From NCBI RefSeq assembly GCF_002979975.1, contig NZ_PCQD01000002.1, positions 248,001 through 312,000 of the forward strand: a stretch of DNA of 64,000 nt. The letters are read 5' to 3'. The notes beneath the pieces were generated by a model that worked only from the letters and a program-made list of their open reading frames with translations, was not told where the DNA came from and made no database searches. The stretch comes from Pseudomonas sp. MYb185. GTDB taxonomy: Bacteria > Pseudomonadota > Gammaproteobacteria > Pseudomonadales > Pseudomonadaceae. Shown here one piece after another: positions 52,594 through 61,535 of the stretch. Positions within the stretch are counted from its first letter, which is position 1; every line of letters begins with the position of its first letter. Both the position numbers and the translations under genes were made by a program.

Positions 52594-53775
52594 TCAGTCC
52601 AGCAACAGCGCCGCGATCAGCTCGCGCTGCGCTGCACCGTTGCCCAGGTAGAGTTCACTGGCCTTGGCCCGTTTGAAATACAGATGCACGTCGTATTCCC
52701 AGGTGAAGCCCACACCGCCGTGCAACTGGAGGGCGGTGCCGGCGTTGAAGAACAGGGTGTCCGAGCAGTAGCCCTTGGCCATGGCGGCGGCTTCCGGTAG
52801 TTCGGCGGCGAGCTGGCTGTCCCCTTCCGGGCTGAGCGCTTCCTGGGCGACGCAGGCAGCGTAGTACACCGCCGAGCGCGCCACTTCGCATTTCAGTTGC
52901 ATGTCGGCGGCCTTGTGCTTGAGCGCCTGGAAGCTGGCGATAGCGCGGCCGAACTGCACCCGTTCCTGCATGTAGGCAACGCTCATGTCCAGCACCTGCC
53001 GGGCGGCGCCCATCTGCTCGGCGGCCAGCGCCACCTTGGCCAGGTCGATCAGTTGGAGCAGTGCCGCGGCGCCCTGCCCGGCCTCGCCCATCAGCGCATT
53101 GGCCGGCAATTGCACCTGGTTCAGTTGCAACGCGGCCTGGTGGCGGGTCTGGTCCATGCTCGGCAGCCACTGGCGTTCGATACCAGGGGTATCGGCCGGC
53201 ACGGCGAACAGGGCGATGCCGTCGCCGCCGCTGCTGCCCGGTGCGCGGGCGGCAATGATCAACAGGTCGGCACTGTGGCCGTCGATGACATAGCGCAACT
53301 CACCCTGCAGCTCGAAGCCTTCGGCATTGCGCTGCCAGGTGGCGCTGACCGCCTCGCAGCCCCACTGGCCTCCACGGCGTGCCGCCTGCGGGCCGGTCCA
53401 GGCCAGGGTAGCGGTCAGGCTGCCATCGACGATGGCCGGCAGGTACCGTTGTTTCTGTTCTTCACTGCCCGCGACCAACAGGCTGTTGACGCCCAGGCAG
53501 ACGGTGCCGAAGAACGGCGAGCACAGCAGTACCCGGCCCATCTGCTCCAGCACCGCACAGAGTTCAACGTAGCCCAGGCCCATGCCGCCGTACTGCTCCG
53601 GCACGCTGATGGCCTGGAAGCACAGTTCCTGGCAGATGCGCTGCCACAGTTCAGGGTCATAGCCCGCTTCAGTGACCATGGCCTGGCGTACCGCTGCCGA
53701 GCTGGATACATCCTGCAGAAAGGCCTGCGCGCTGTCGCGGATCATCTGCTGCTCTTCGGTGAAACGGAACTCCAT
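52594..53775 (-). CDS. Acyl-CoA dehydrogenase, partner subunit (pair 1)
   Basis: A 393-residue ACAD-fold protein starting MEFRFTEEQQMIRDSAQAFL, with RVQFGRAIASFQALKHKAAD and LHGGVGFTWEYDVHLYFKRA. The C-terminal position of GGTxxIQR is replaced by LYLGNGAAQRELI, so it lacks that conserved element and fits the partner subunit of a heterotetrameric ACAD. It lies directly before the catalytic-type subunit gene and behind an SDR gene in one operon. Confidence 0.83.
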   Translation of the reverse strand: MEFRFTEEQQMIRDSAQAFLQDVSSSAAVRQAMVTEAGYDPELWQRICQELCFQAISVPEQYGGMGLGYVELCAVLEQMGRVLLCSPFFGTVCLGVNSLLVAGSEEQKQRYLPAIVDGSLTATLAWTGPQAARRGGQWGCEAVSATWQRNAEGFELQGELRYVIDGHSADLLIIAARAPGSSGGDGIALFAVPADTPGIERQWLPSMDQTRHQAALQLNQVQLPANALMGEAGQGAAALLQLIDLAKVALAAEQMGAARQVLDMSVAYMQERVQFGRAIASFQALKHKAADMQLKCEVARSAVYYAACVAQEALSPEGDSQLAAELPEAAAMAKGYCSDTLFFNAGTALQLHGGVGFTWEYDVHLYFKRAKASELYLGNGAAQRELIAALLLD

Positions 53776-53790
53776 GGCGACTCCTCCGGG

Positions 53791-54675
53791 TCAGGCGCCG
53801 TAGACCGGCTGGGCCGGGACTTCGCTGGCCAGCAGGGCCTGCATGGCTTCGCCGACTTCCGCCGGTTGCCAGCGGGCACCCTTGTCCACGCCGGCGGTGG
53901 TGCGCCAGCCGTCGGCGATGGAGATCCTGCCGCCTTCGGCTTCGAATACCCGGCCGCTGATACCGGCTGCCTGTTCGCTGGCCAACCAGGCCAGCAGTGA
54001 GCTGACGTTTTCCGGGGCCCAGTAGTCGAAACTGCCATCGCCTGGCTTGGCCATGCGGGTGGCCATGGATTCCACTGCGGTGGTCATGCCGGTGCGCGCG
54101 GCCGGGGCCACGGCGTTGGCGGTGATGCCGTAGCGGCGTAGTTCGGCGGCCTGGTTGAGGGTCAACGCGGCGATGCCGGCCTTGGCCGCGGCATAGTTGG
54201 ACTGGCCGATGGAGCCCTGCAGGCCAGCACCGGAGGTGGTGTTGATGATGCGCGCATCGACCTTGTTGCCGGCCTTGGCCTGGTCGCGCCAGTAATGCAC
54301 GGCATGGGAACTGATACAGAAGTGGCCCTTGAGATGCACCGCCATGATGGTGTCCCACTCGGCCTCGGTCATGGAGGCAAACATGCGGTCGCGGTTGACC
54401 CCGGCGTTGTTGACCACCACGTGCAGGTCGCCGTAGGTCTCGATGGCCTGCTTGACGGCGTTCTCGCTGTCGGCGTAGCTGGTGATATCCGAGGTGTTGA
54501 CTACGGCACGCCCACCGGCGGCGACAATCTCGTCCACCACCTTCTGCGCGGCGTCACGATTGATATCATTGACCAGCACGCAGGCGCCTTCGCTGGCAAA
54601 TACCCGTGCATGGGCTGCACCCAGCCCCCCACCGGCACCGGTAATAATGACCACTCTGTCGTTAAGAATTCCCAT
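53791..54675 (-). CDS. 17beta-HSD4/MFE-2-like SDR (3-hydroxyacyl-CoA dehydrogenase type)
   Basis: A 294-residue SDR with TGAGGGLGAAHARVFASEGA, NNAGVNRDRMFASMTEAEWD and TTSGAGLQGSIGQSNYAAAKAG, features of the dehydrogenase half of peroxisomal multifunctional enzyme 2. The extra C-terminal region (about 245-294) contains GRVFEAEGGRISIADGWR, also typical. It probably oxidises (R)-3-hydroxyacyl-CoA made by a MaoC hydratase. The ATG at 54675 follows AGGGGAA. It heads the operon with the two ACADs and ipdF and has the 19-bp element 85 nt upstream. Confidence 0.82.
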   Translation of the reverse strand: MGILNDRVVIITGAGGGLGAAHARVFASEGACVLVNDINRDAAQKVVDEIVAAGGRAVVNTSDITSYADSENAVKQAIETYGDLHVVVNNAGVNRDRMFASMTEAEWDTIMAVHLKGHFCISSHAVHYWRDQAKAGNKVDARIINTTSGAGLQGSIGQSNYAAAKAGIAALTLNQAAELRRYGITANAVAPAARTGMTTAVESMATRMAKPGDGSFDYWAPENVSSLLAWLASEQAAGISGRVFEAEGGRISIADGWRTTAGVDKGARWQPAEVGEAMQALLASEVPAQPVYGA

Positions 54676-54734
54676 CTCTGTTCCCCTGTTCGTTTGCTGG
54701 AGCAGCCATACGGCGCTGTCAGGCGTGGGGAATG

Positions 54735-54778
54735 ATTGTTGCCAGCGGCTCCTTTGCAATCATCGTCCATAGAGACTA
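54735..54778 (-). promoter_or_regulatory. SDR/ACAD/ipdF operon promoter with operator site 8
   Basis: On the minus strand TAGTCTCTATGGACGATGA (54778-54760) is followed after exactly 19 nt by AACAAT (54740-54735), the same hexamer as at site 1. The 175-bp gap up to the LuxR gene at 54851 holds nothing else that can be supported. Confidence 0.65.
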
Positions 54779-54850
54779 AAGGGCCGAGGAACACGGATTG
54801 CCACGGCCTTCAACCGAGCAACGACGCTGGGCGGTGAGCCGATGGCGGGG

Positions 54851-56068
54851 TTATTCATCCGGCGTGAAACGCTGCTCCGGCTGGATAATCACTGGCACGG
54901 GGCGTTTCTCCAGCTCGACGACCTGGCCCAGCCCAAGGGAAACGATACTGTTGAGCAACACCTTGACCAGCTCGGCCTGACGCTTGATGCCCGTCTTGGC
55001 GAAGATGGAGCGCAGGTGGGCGCGGCCGGTATTGCGTGTTATACCGAGCTTTTCCGCGGCTTCCTCCAGTGACAGGCCGTTGGCCAGTTGCAGGGCCAGG
55101 GTGGTTTCTGCCGGTGTGAAGTTGAACAGTTGCTGCGCCAGCTCGCTGCTCATCTGCACCCCACCCATGGCGTCACGCACATAGATCATGACCACGGGCA
55201 GGCCCTGTCCCTCAACCCAACCGCTATTGCGGATCGGCTCTATCACCACCCCCAGTCCCACCTGGCCCGAGGGTCGAGCGATGGACAGGGCCGCGGATAC
55301 AGGCTCGGAACCCAGGCTGGCACGGGACTCGGCGGCATAGCGGATAAACCGATACAGCTCACGGTTATCGCTGGGGTAACTGGCCTCCAGACGTGAGCCG
55401 ACCATCTTGAGTCCGTCGGCCCGCTCCAGCAACGTGCGCGCCACGGAGTTGAGTTGCAGCACATGCCCAGCCTCATCGAGCACCATGCTGGCGACCGACA
55501 GGCGATTGACCGCCTCGGAATACAGATTGCCCATGGATTCCCGGCGATCCAGCAGATCATGAAAGTCCAGACTGCAACGCAGGTGCGGCAACAGCCGGGT
55601 ACACAACGCCTTGTCATTCGCGGAAAAGGCCGGCAGGCCATGCGCCCGGGCGACCCGGAAGCCGATGATCCCCGACTGCGTGGCCAGATCCGCCCCCATC
55701 ACATGGTAGACATCACTGGGCCGGGCATATTCGCGGTAGTAACGGCTGTTTTCCCATTCCGTCATGCTCATCAGGTCTTCAATGCAGTACACCTTGTCCA
55801 CTGGCAAGCGCGCCAGGGGGGTGTCACTGGGGAAGTACTTGAACAGCGCGACCCGCCCCTCCACTTCCTGATTGCCGGCAACCAGCATCAGCGCCACATC
55901 CTCGGCATCGGCTACATGCAGGATGAGCGTAACGAAACGGGCCGCAAACAGCAGCCGCAACTCCTCCAGCGCATCATACAAATGCTCTGTGTGCAGAGCG
56001 CCGGAGTAGATCCGGCCGACGATGCGGTCATACTCGTCCAGCGACAGTTCCGGAACACGATCTGACAT
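54851..56068 (-). CDS. LuxR-type transcriptional regulator 4
   Basis: A 405-residue close paralogue of the regulator at 42174: same start LSLDEYDRIVGRIYSGALHT, same DVYHVMGADLATQSGIIGFR region, PAS-like LSVASMVLDEAGHVLQLNSV, and C-terminal helix-turn-helix FNFTPAETTLALQLANGLSL, then NTGRAHLRSIFAKTGIKRQ. The ATG at 56068 has AGGAAGAGG upstream; ATG 56101 has none. It lies between the SDR/ACAD/ipdF operon and the fadA6 end of the ipdA operon. It may be the local activator of one or both. The 193-bp gap before it contains no 19-bp element. Confidence 0.85.
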   Translation of the reverse strand: MSDRVPELSLDEYDRIVGRIYSGALHTEHLYDALEELRLLFAARFVTLILHVADAEDVALMLVAGNQEVEGRVALFKYFPSDTPLARLPVDKVYCIEDLMSMTEWENSRYYREYARPSDVYHVMGADLATQSGIIGFRVARAHGLPAFSANDKALCTRLLPHLRCSLDFHDLLDRRESMGNLYSEAVNRLSVASMVLDEAGHVLQLNSVARTLLERADGLKMVGSRLEASYPSDNRELYRFIRYAAESRASLGSEPVSAALSIARPSGQVGLGVVIEPIRNSGWVEGQGLPVVMIYVRDAMGGVQMSSELAQQLFNFTPAETTLALQLANGLSLEEAAEKLGITRNTGRAHLRSIFAKTGIKRQAELVKVLLNSIVSLGLGQVVELEKRPVPVIIQPEQRFTPDE

Positions 56069-56261
56069 CAGCCTCTTCCTGCAAAGAACCAGCTCATTCA
56101 TGGATCACTCGGCGGGTTGTCGAGCGGCTCCGGCCGCAACTGGACCGGGTCGCAACCGACTCGACGACAGATTTGGGCAGCACCTGACGCAGGCGCGCTA
56201 CACCCCGGGCTTGCTGCCGGCGTGCTACATCCGTGGCGCCATGGGAGGCACCAGGCGCCTG

Positions 56262-57413
56262 TTACAGCCGCTCGATGATGGTCACGTTGGCCTGCCCGCC
56301 ACCTTCGCACATGGTCTGCAGGCCATAACGCCCGCCCGTGCGCTCCAGCTCGTGCAGCAGCGTGGTCATCAGCCGTGCACCGGTGGCGCCGAGCGGGTGG
56401 CCGAGGGCAATGGCACCGCCGTTGACATTGGTTCTCGCCGGATCGTAGTCCAGCTCCTTCTGCCAGGCCATGACCACCGAGGCGAAGGCTTCGTTGATCT
56501 CCACCAGGTCGATGTCGGCCATGTTCATGCCAGCGCGCTGCAGTGCCCTACGCGTGGCGGCGATCGGCGCGGTCAGGTGCCAGATCGGATCATCTCCGAG
56601 TACCGTCAGGTTATGGATGCGCGCCCGCGGGGTCAGGTTGTAGCGCTTGAGCGCGGCTTCCGAAACCACCAGCAGTGCGGCCGAGGCATCGCAGGTCTGG
56701 CTGGACACGGCAGCGGTGATATCCGGGAACTGCGGATCGACCGGTTCCAGCGAGGCCATTTTCTCCAGCGTGGTATCGCGGGGCGTCTCATCCACTGCCA
56801 GCCCGTTGAGGGCGACGATTTCCCGCTCGAAACGGCCCTCAGCCGTCGCGCTCAGGGCCCGTCGGTGGCTTTCCAGGGCGAAGGCTTCCATATCCGCCCG
56901 GCTGACATTCCAGTGGCTGGCGATGCGCTGGGCGGCGTAGAACTGGTTGACCGGCTGGCCACCGAAGCGCGCCTGCCAGCCCTGGCTACCGGAGAACGGG
57001 TCGGGAAAGCCCAGCGGTTGGCCGGCGAGCATGGCCGAGGAGATCGGAATCCGGGTCATGGTCTGTACGCCGCCGACGGCGACCACGTCCTGGGTACCAC
57101 TCATCACCGCCTGGGCGGCGAAGTGCACGGCCTGCTGCGAGGAGCCGCACTGGCGGTCGACCGTGGTGCCCGGTACGTTCAGCGGCAGGCCGGCGGCCAG
57201 CCAACTGGTGCGGGCGATGTCGCCGGCCTGGGAGCCGATGGTGTCGACGCAGCCGAAGATCACATCGTCATAGTCCTCGGCGGGTATGGCATTACGCTCG
57301 ACCAGTGCCTTGAGTACATGGGCACCGAGGTCGATGGCGTGTACCTCGGCCAGGCTGCCCTTGCGCCGGCCGGTCGGGCTGCGCAGGGCATCAACTATGT
57401 AGGCTTGGGCCAT
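56262..57413 (-). CDS. fadA6: FadA6-like thiolase of C/D-ring degradation
   Basis: A 383-residue thiolase with Cys89 ([12 protein letters not shown]), His339 ([12 protein letters not shown]) and Cys369 ([16 protein letters not shown]). Long stretches such as [20 protein letters not shown] and [16 protein letters not shown] are nearly the same as in mycobacterial FadA6, the thiolase of the last C/D-ring steps. It starts 3 bp after the stop of the upstream ACAD gene and is the last gene of the ipdA-ipdB-crotonase-ipdC-echA20-ACAD-ACAD-fadA6 operon. Confidence 0.9.
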   Translation of the reverse strand: MAQAYIVDALRSPTGRRKGSLAEVHAIDLGAHVLKALVERNAIPAEDYDDVIFGCVDTIGSQAGDIARTSWLAAGLPLNVPGTTVDRQCGSSQQAVHFAAQAVMSGTQDVVAVGGVQTMTRIPISSAMLAGQPLGFPDPFSGSQGWQARFGGQPVNQFYAAQRIASHWNVSRADMEAFALESHRRALSATAEGRFEREIVALNGLAVDETPRDTTLEKMASLEPVDPQFPDITAAVSSQTCDASAALLVVSEAALKRYNLTPRARIHNLTVLGDDPIWHLTAPIAATRRALQRAGMNMADIDLVEINEAFASVVMAWQKELDYDPARTNVNGGAIALGHPLGATGARLMTTLLHELERTGGRYGLQTMCEGGGQANVTIIERL

Positions 57414-57416
57414 GCT

Positions 57417-58475
57417 CTATTCCCCAAAGGTGAATTGCGGGCCGATGTGGGCATCGGGCGCGAGGATGGCGTTGGCCACCCGGGATTTGTGAAAGGCGCG
57501 ATCACCCCAGGAGGAGTCCAGCGCCCAGGCGCGTTTCATGAACATCTGCAGATCGACTTCCCAGGTGTAGCCCATGGCGCCGTGGACCTGGATGCCATGG
57601 CGTGCAGCCAGCCAGGCGGCTTCGCAACAGGCCAGCTTGGCGTGGGAGACATGCAGGTCAGCGCTGGCTTCGCCATGCGCCAGGGCATGGGCGGCGCGGT
57701 ACAGCACCGGCTTGGCGAACTCGATCTTGCCGGCAACGTCGGCCAGGTGATGCTTGACCGCCTGGAAGCTGCCGATCGGCTTGCCGAACTGCTTGCGCTG
57801 CACGGCGTAGTCCACTGACAGGTCGAGCATGCGCTGGGCCAGGCCGAGGCTTTGCCCGGCCACCGCCAGCGCACCACGGTTGAGGGTCTCGGCCCATACA
57901 GCGCGGCCCTGTTCGGCATCAAGGATCAGGCTCTGGGCGCTGGGGGTGAAGCTGACCCGGCTCAGGCGCCGGGAGCTGTCGATGCTCGGGTTGCGTTCGT
58001 AGCCGATGGCGTCGCGGCGCAGGCTGTGTACTTCGCCCTGATGTTCCAGCAGTACCACGTCGGCCAGGTGCACGTCGGCGATCAGCGGGTTGACGCTGTG
58101 GCCGACGGCGATGCGCACATTGCCTTCGGCGATGCGCCCAAGCATCTCCTCACGGCGCGCCGTGCCCTGCGGCAATGCATTGAGCAGGCCAGTGGCGACA
58201 TAGGCGGTATCGGCCAGGGAGTCGGCGATGGCGTAGTAACCCAGCTCCTGGGTCAGCAGCGACCAGGCAATGTCGTCCATGCCCAGGCCGCCCTGTTCTT
58301 CGGGCACCGACAGCGCGGTCAGGCCCTGCTCGGCCATCTTGCCGCGTAACTCCGGGGAGCGACCATCGTCGGTATCCCAGATTTCGCGCAGCATTTCCGG
58401 CGGCGCTTCGGTCATCAGGAAGCGGCTGATCGCTTCGCGGAAGGCCAATTGGTCTTCGGTAAAGGTAAAGTCCAT
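57417..58475 (-). CDS. Acyl-CoA dehydrogenase, partner subunit (pair 2)
   Basis: A 352-residue ACAD-fold protein (MDFTFTEDQLAFREAISRFL; VQRKQFGKPIGSFQAVKHHL; VHGAMGYTWEVDLQMFMKRA). Its C-terminus, SWGDRAFHKSRVANAIL, replaces the GGTxxIQR motif, so it resembles the non-catalytic-type partner. The complete partner gene lies 10 bp upstream. The ATG at 58475 has GAGGA with 8-nt spacing; the open frame to 58520 overlaps the upstream gene and has no better start. Confidence 0.83.
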   Translation of the reverse strand: MDFTFTEDQLAFREAISRFLMTEAPPEMLREIWDTDDGRSPELRGKMAEQGLTALSVPEEQGGLGMDDIAWSLLTQELGYYAIADSLADTAYVATGLLNALPQGTARREEMLGRIAEGNVRIAVGHSVNPLIADVHLADVVLLEHQGEVHSLRRDAIGYERNPSIDSSRRLSRVSFTPSAQSLILDAEQGRAVWAETLNRGALAVAGQSLGLAQRMLDLSVDYAVQRKQFGKPIGSFQAVKHHLADVAGKIEFAKPVLYRAAHALAHGEASADLHVSHAKLACCEAAWLAARHGIQVHGAMGYTWEVDLQMFMKRAWALDSSWGDRAFHKSRVANAILAPDAHIGPQFTFGE

Positions 58476-58485
58476 GTCGGCGTCC

Positions 58486-59652
58486 TCAGGCTTTCGGCAG
58501 ACCGAGCATGCGCTCGGCAATGATGTTGCGCTGGATCTCGTTGGTGCCCGCGTAGATCGGGCCGGCCTGGGCGAACAGGAAGCCTTCCAGCCAGTTGCCG
58601 TGATCCACTGCCTCCGGTGCGTAGCCGTTCAGCTCACCGAACGGGCCAAGGATACGCATGGCGGTCTCGTGCATCTTCAGGTCGAGCTCGGACCAGATGA
58701 CCTTGTTGATGCTGGCCTCGGCCCCGATCTTCGCGCCCTTCTCCACCAGACCGACGGTGTGATAGGCGGCCTGGGCATAGGCTTCGGCACCCATCCAGCT
58801 TTCGATCACCGCATCACGCACCCCGGGGTCACGTTCAGCGACCTGCGGGTTGGCCTGGTAGAGTTCAACCAGGCGTTTGGCGGTCTGCTGGAAACGTGCC
58901 GGGGAGCGCAGCAGCAGGCCGCGCTCGAAACCGGCGGTGGCCATCGCCACGTGCCAGCCCTGCCCTTCGGCGCCGAGCAGGTTGCTCGCCGGCACCCGCA
59001 CGTCGTCGAAGAACACTTCGGCGAACGCTTCCTTGCCGTTCAGCGCCTTGATCGGGCGCACGGTGACGCCGGGGCTGTCCAGCGGCACCAGCAGGTAGCT
59101 CAGGCCATGATGGCGGCTGCTCTGCGGGTCGGTACGGAACAGGCCGAAAATCCAGTCGGCGAAGATCGCGCGGGTCGACCAGGTCTTCTGGCCGTTGATA
59201 ACGAAGTCGTCACCGTCACGCAGCGCCTTGCTGCGGATCGCTGCCATGTCGGAACCGGCACCGGGTTCGGACCAGCCCTGTGCCCACATATCCTCACTGG
59301 AGGCGATACGCGGCAGGAAGTGGCGTTTCTGCTCCTCGGTGCCGAATTCCATCAGCGTCGGCCCCAGCAGCAACTGGCCATTCTGGTTGACGCGCATCGG
59401 CGCACCGGCGGCGTAGTATTCCTCTTCGAAGATCAACCATTCGATCAGGTCGCAGCCCCGTCCACCCAGGTGTTCCGGCCACATGACCATGGACAGCCGG
59501 CTTTCATACAGTTTGCCTTCCCAGGCACGGTGTTCCTCGAAACCTTCGCGGGTGTCATAGCTGGCCAGCGGCTGGCTGGGCACATTGGCCTGCAGCCAGG
59601 CGCGTACTTCAGCGCGAAAGGCTTGTTGTTTGGCGGTATAGGTCAGTTGCAT
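58486..59652 (-). CDS. Acyl-CoA dehydrogenase, catalytic-type subunit (pair 2)
   Basis: A 388-residue ACAD with MWAQGWSEPGAGSDMAAIRS, NGQKTWSTRAIFADWIFGLF, FAEVFFDDVRVPASNLLGAE and the C-terminal IYAGTNEIQRNIIAERMLGL. It is the complete subunit of the second ACAD pair, encoded between echA20 and its partner. In steroid C/D-ring pathways two such heteromeric ACADs act (FadE30/FadE33-like and FadE31/FadE32-like); which of these each pair corresponds to cannot be settled by eye. Confidence 0.85.
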   Translation of the reverse strand: MQLTYTAKQQAFRAEVRAWLQANVPSQPLASYDTREGFEEHRAWEGKLYESRLSMVMWPEHLGGRGCDLIEWLIFEEEYYAAGAPMRVNQNGQLLLGPTLMEFGTEEQKRHFLPRIASSEDMWAQGWSEPGAGSDMAAIRSKALRDGDDFVINGQKTWSTRAIFADWIFGLFRTDPQSSRHHGLSYLLVPLDSPGVTVRPIKALNGKEAFAEVFFDDVRVPASNLLGAEGQGWHVAMATAGFERGLLLRSPARFQQTAKRLVELYQANPQVAERDPGVRDAVIESWMGAEAYAQAAYHTVGLVEKGAKIGAEASINKVIWSELDLKMHETAMRILGPFGELNGYAPEAVDHGNWLEGFLFAQAGPIYAGTNEIQRNIIAERMLGLPKA

Positions 59653-59661
59653 GGCATGCTC

Positions 59662-60414
59662 TCAGAAGCTGGCTTCGCGCTTTTCAACGAAGGCGCGACG
59701 GGTCTCGGCGGAGTCCGGCAGGGTGTAGGCTTCCAGCGTGAAGCCCTGCTCCCAGCGGTACTTGTCTTCCAGGTTGCCGTCCTCGATGCCGTTCAGCGCC
59801 TCCTTGGCGATGCGGATCATGGCCGGGCTCTTGGCGGCGATGCGGCTGGCGATATCACGGGCGGTGGCGGCCAGCTCCTCGCGTTCGACCAGGCGCTCGA
59901 TGAAGCCGTACTGCATGGCGTCCGGTGCGGTGACCGTCTCGCCAGTGAAGAACATGTAGCGCACCTTCTGCACCGGGAACAGGCGTTGCAGGTGGGCGCC
60001 GCCACCCATGGCGCCCCGGTCCACTTCCGGCAGGGCGAAGGTGGCGCAGCGCGAGGCCACCACGATGTCCGCCGCACCGGTCATGCCGATGCCGCCGCCA
60101 AGAACGAAACCGTGTACCGCGACGATCACCGGTACCGCGCAACGATGAATCGCCTTGAAGGTGGCGTAGTTTCCGGCGTTGACCTTGACGATCAGTTCCG
60201 GGTGCGCGTCCAGTTCCTTGATATCGACGCCGGCGCAGAAGCCACGCCCTTCGGAACGGATGATCAGCACGCGGACTGCCTCATCGGCGCCCAATGCGTC
60301 GATCTGCGCCGCCAGCGCCAGCCACTCGCTGCTGTCCAATGCATTGACCGGGGGCTTGTTGATCACCAGCTCGGCAACGCCCTGATTGATTTCCACCTTG
60401 AATGCGGTAGTCAT
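59662..60414 (-). CDS. echA20: EchA20-like crotonase of C/D-ring opening
   Basis: A 250-residue crotonase with GRGFCAGVDIKELDAHPEL, VHGFVLGGGIGMTGAADIVV, FALPEVDRGAMGGGAHLQRL and a C-terminal RWEQGFTLEAYTLPDSAETR. These stretches align closely with mycobacterial EchA20, which opens ring D of the HIP-derived CoA ester by hydrolytic C-C cleavage. Its ATG overlaps the ipdC stop as ATGA. The neighbours ipdC, ipdB and ipdA reproduce the mycobacterial gene set. Confidence 0.88.
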   Translation of the reverse strand: MTTAFKVEINQGVAELVINKPPVNALDSSEWLALAAQIDALGADEAVRVLIIRSEGRGFCAGVDIKELDAHPELIVKVNAGNYATFKAIHRCAVPVIVAVHGFVLGGGIGMTGAADIVVASRCATFALPEVDRGAMGGGAHLQRLFPVQKVRYMFFTGETVTAPDAMQYGFIERLVEREELAATARDIASRIAAKSPAMIRIAKEALNGIEDGNLEDKYRWEQGFTLEAYTLPDSAETRRAFVEKREASF

Positions 60415-61535
60415 GCTTGGGTTCTCTCGTGTTGATCGGCGGCCTGCTCCGCCGGGGATTGTTGCGATTGCTGCATGCGTTGGCACAGGCGCAGCAGACA
60501 GGCCTCGGCCTCGTCAGCGATTTCGTGGATGATCTGCTCGCAGCTCTGCAACTGGTCGATGGCTGCGGCCACCTGGCCACTGGGCAGGATGCCCTCGTCC
60601 GGGAAGCCCTCGACCATCGAACGTTGCAGCAGCACCGGCTGGTTGGCCGCCATGATCACCTGGGACATGGCGCCCGGGTCGTCCTTGATCGCCTTGAAGA
60701 AGGTCCTGATCATGTGCCCGGTGGTCATGCCGGTCTGCGCCTTCCATTTGCGCGCACTGTTCAGCGCGATCCACAGCCGGCCGACCGGGCCGGCCGCTTC
60801 CAGCTTGTTGATGAAGGGGTTTTCCACCATGCGGTGGCGCATGCCATCGACCGCCAGGGTGACGCGGATCTGCTGGGTATCCCTGGTTGCCAGATAGCGC
60901 TGCAGGGTGGCCTTCGGCGTCGGCGAGTCACTGCTCATCATGAAGCGGGTGCCCATGGCGATGCCCTCGGCACCAGCGGCCAGCGCCGCGGCCAGGCCGC
61001 GACCGGTGGAATAGCCCCCGGCGGCAATCACCGGCACCTCAACGGCAGCCAGTACCTGCGGCAGCAGGATGGTGGTGGGCACACCGCCGGTATGACCGCC
61101 GCCCTCACCGCCCTGGATGGTGATCATGTCCGCGCCCAGCTCGACCGCCTTGAGCGCATGCTTGAGCGCACCTACCGTCGGAATGCACAGCACGCCGGCA
61201 TCCTTGAAACGCTGGATGGTGTGCTTGTCCGGGCCGCGACCGTAGCTCACCGCACGCAAGCGGTACTGCACGGCCAGATCGACACACTGGGCAGCGTTAT
61301 CCTGGAACATATGGAAATTGAGACCGAAGTTGCTGCCACCGGTGGCGGCAATCACCTTCTGGATCTCACCCTCCAGTTGCTCGGCGGCGATGGTCGCCCC
61401 AGCCAGAAAACCGAAGCCGCCGGCGCGCGTGGTGGCGATCACCAGGTTGGCGTCCGAGACCCAGCCCATCGCCGTCTGCACGATCGGGTAACGGCAGCCC
61501 AGGGCCGCGGTCAGGCGTGTGTGCAGGGCGCTCAT
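60411..61535 (-). CDS. ipdC: IpdC-like flavin-dependent oxidoreductase (nitronate-monooxygenase fold)
   Basis: A 374-residue TIM-barrel flavoprotein (RYPIVQTAMGWVSDANLVIA; GGFGFLAG; GADMITIQGGEGGGHTGGVP; PVIAAGGYSTGRGLAAALAA; GIAMGTRFMMSSDSP). It belongs to the nitronate monooxygenase/2-nitropropane dioxygenase-like family; IpdC acts on a C/D-ring CoA ester in steroid degraders. The ATG at 61535 overlaps the upstream crotonase stop (TGATG), and its own stop overlaps echA20. The last 40 residues are Gln-rich and probably disordered. Confidence 0.88.
   Translation of the reverse strand: MSALHTRLTAALGCRYPIVQTAMGWVSDANLVIATTRAGGFGFLAGATIAAEQLEGEIQKVIAATGGSNFGLNFHMFQDNAAQCVDLAVQYRLRAVSYGRGPDKHTIQRFKDAGVLCIPTVGALKHALKAVELGADMITIQGGEGGGHTGGVPTTILLPQVLAAVEVPVIAAGGYSTGRGLAAALAAGAEGIAMGTRFMMSSDSPTPKATLQRYLATRDTQQIRVTLAVDGMRHRMVENPFINKLEAAGPVGRLWIALNSARKWKAQTGMTTGHMIRTFFKAIKDDPGAMSQVIMAANQPVLLQRSMVEGFPDEGILPSGQVAAAIDQLQSCEQIIHEIADEAEACLLRLCQRMQQSQQSPAEQAADQHERTQA

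Noticed and set aside
58270-60435. 721-codon plus-strand frame opposite two acyl-CoA dehydrogenase genes and echA20
   Set aside because: It has the same features as the other antisense frames and crosses several gene borders.
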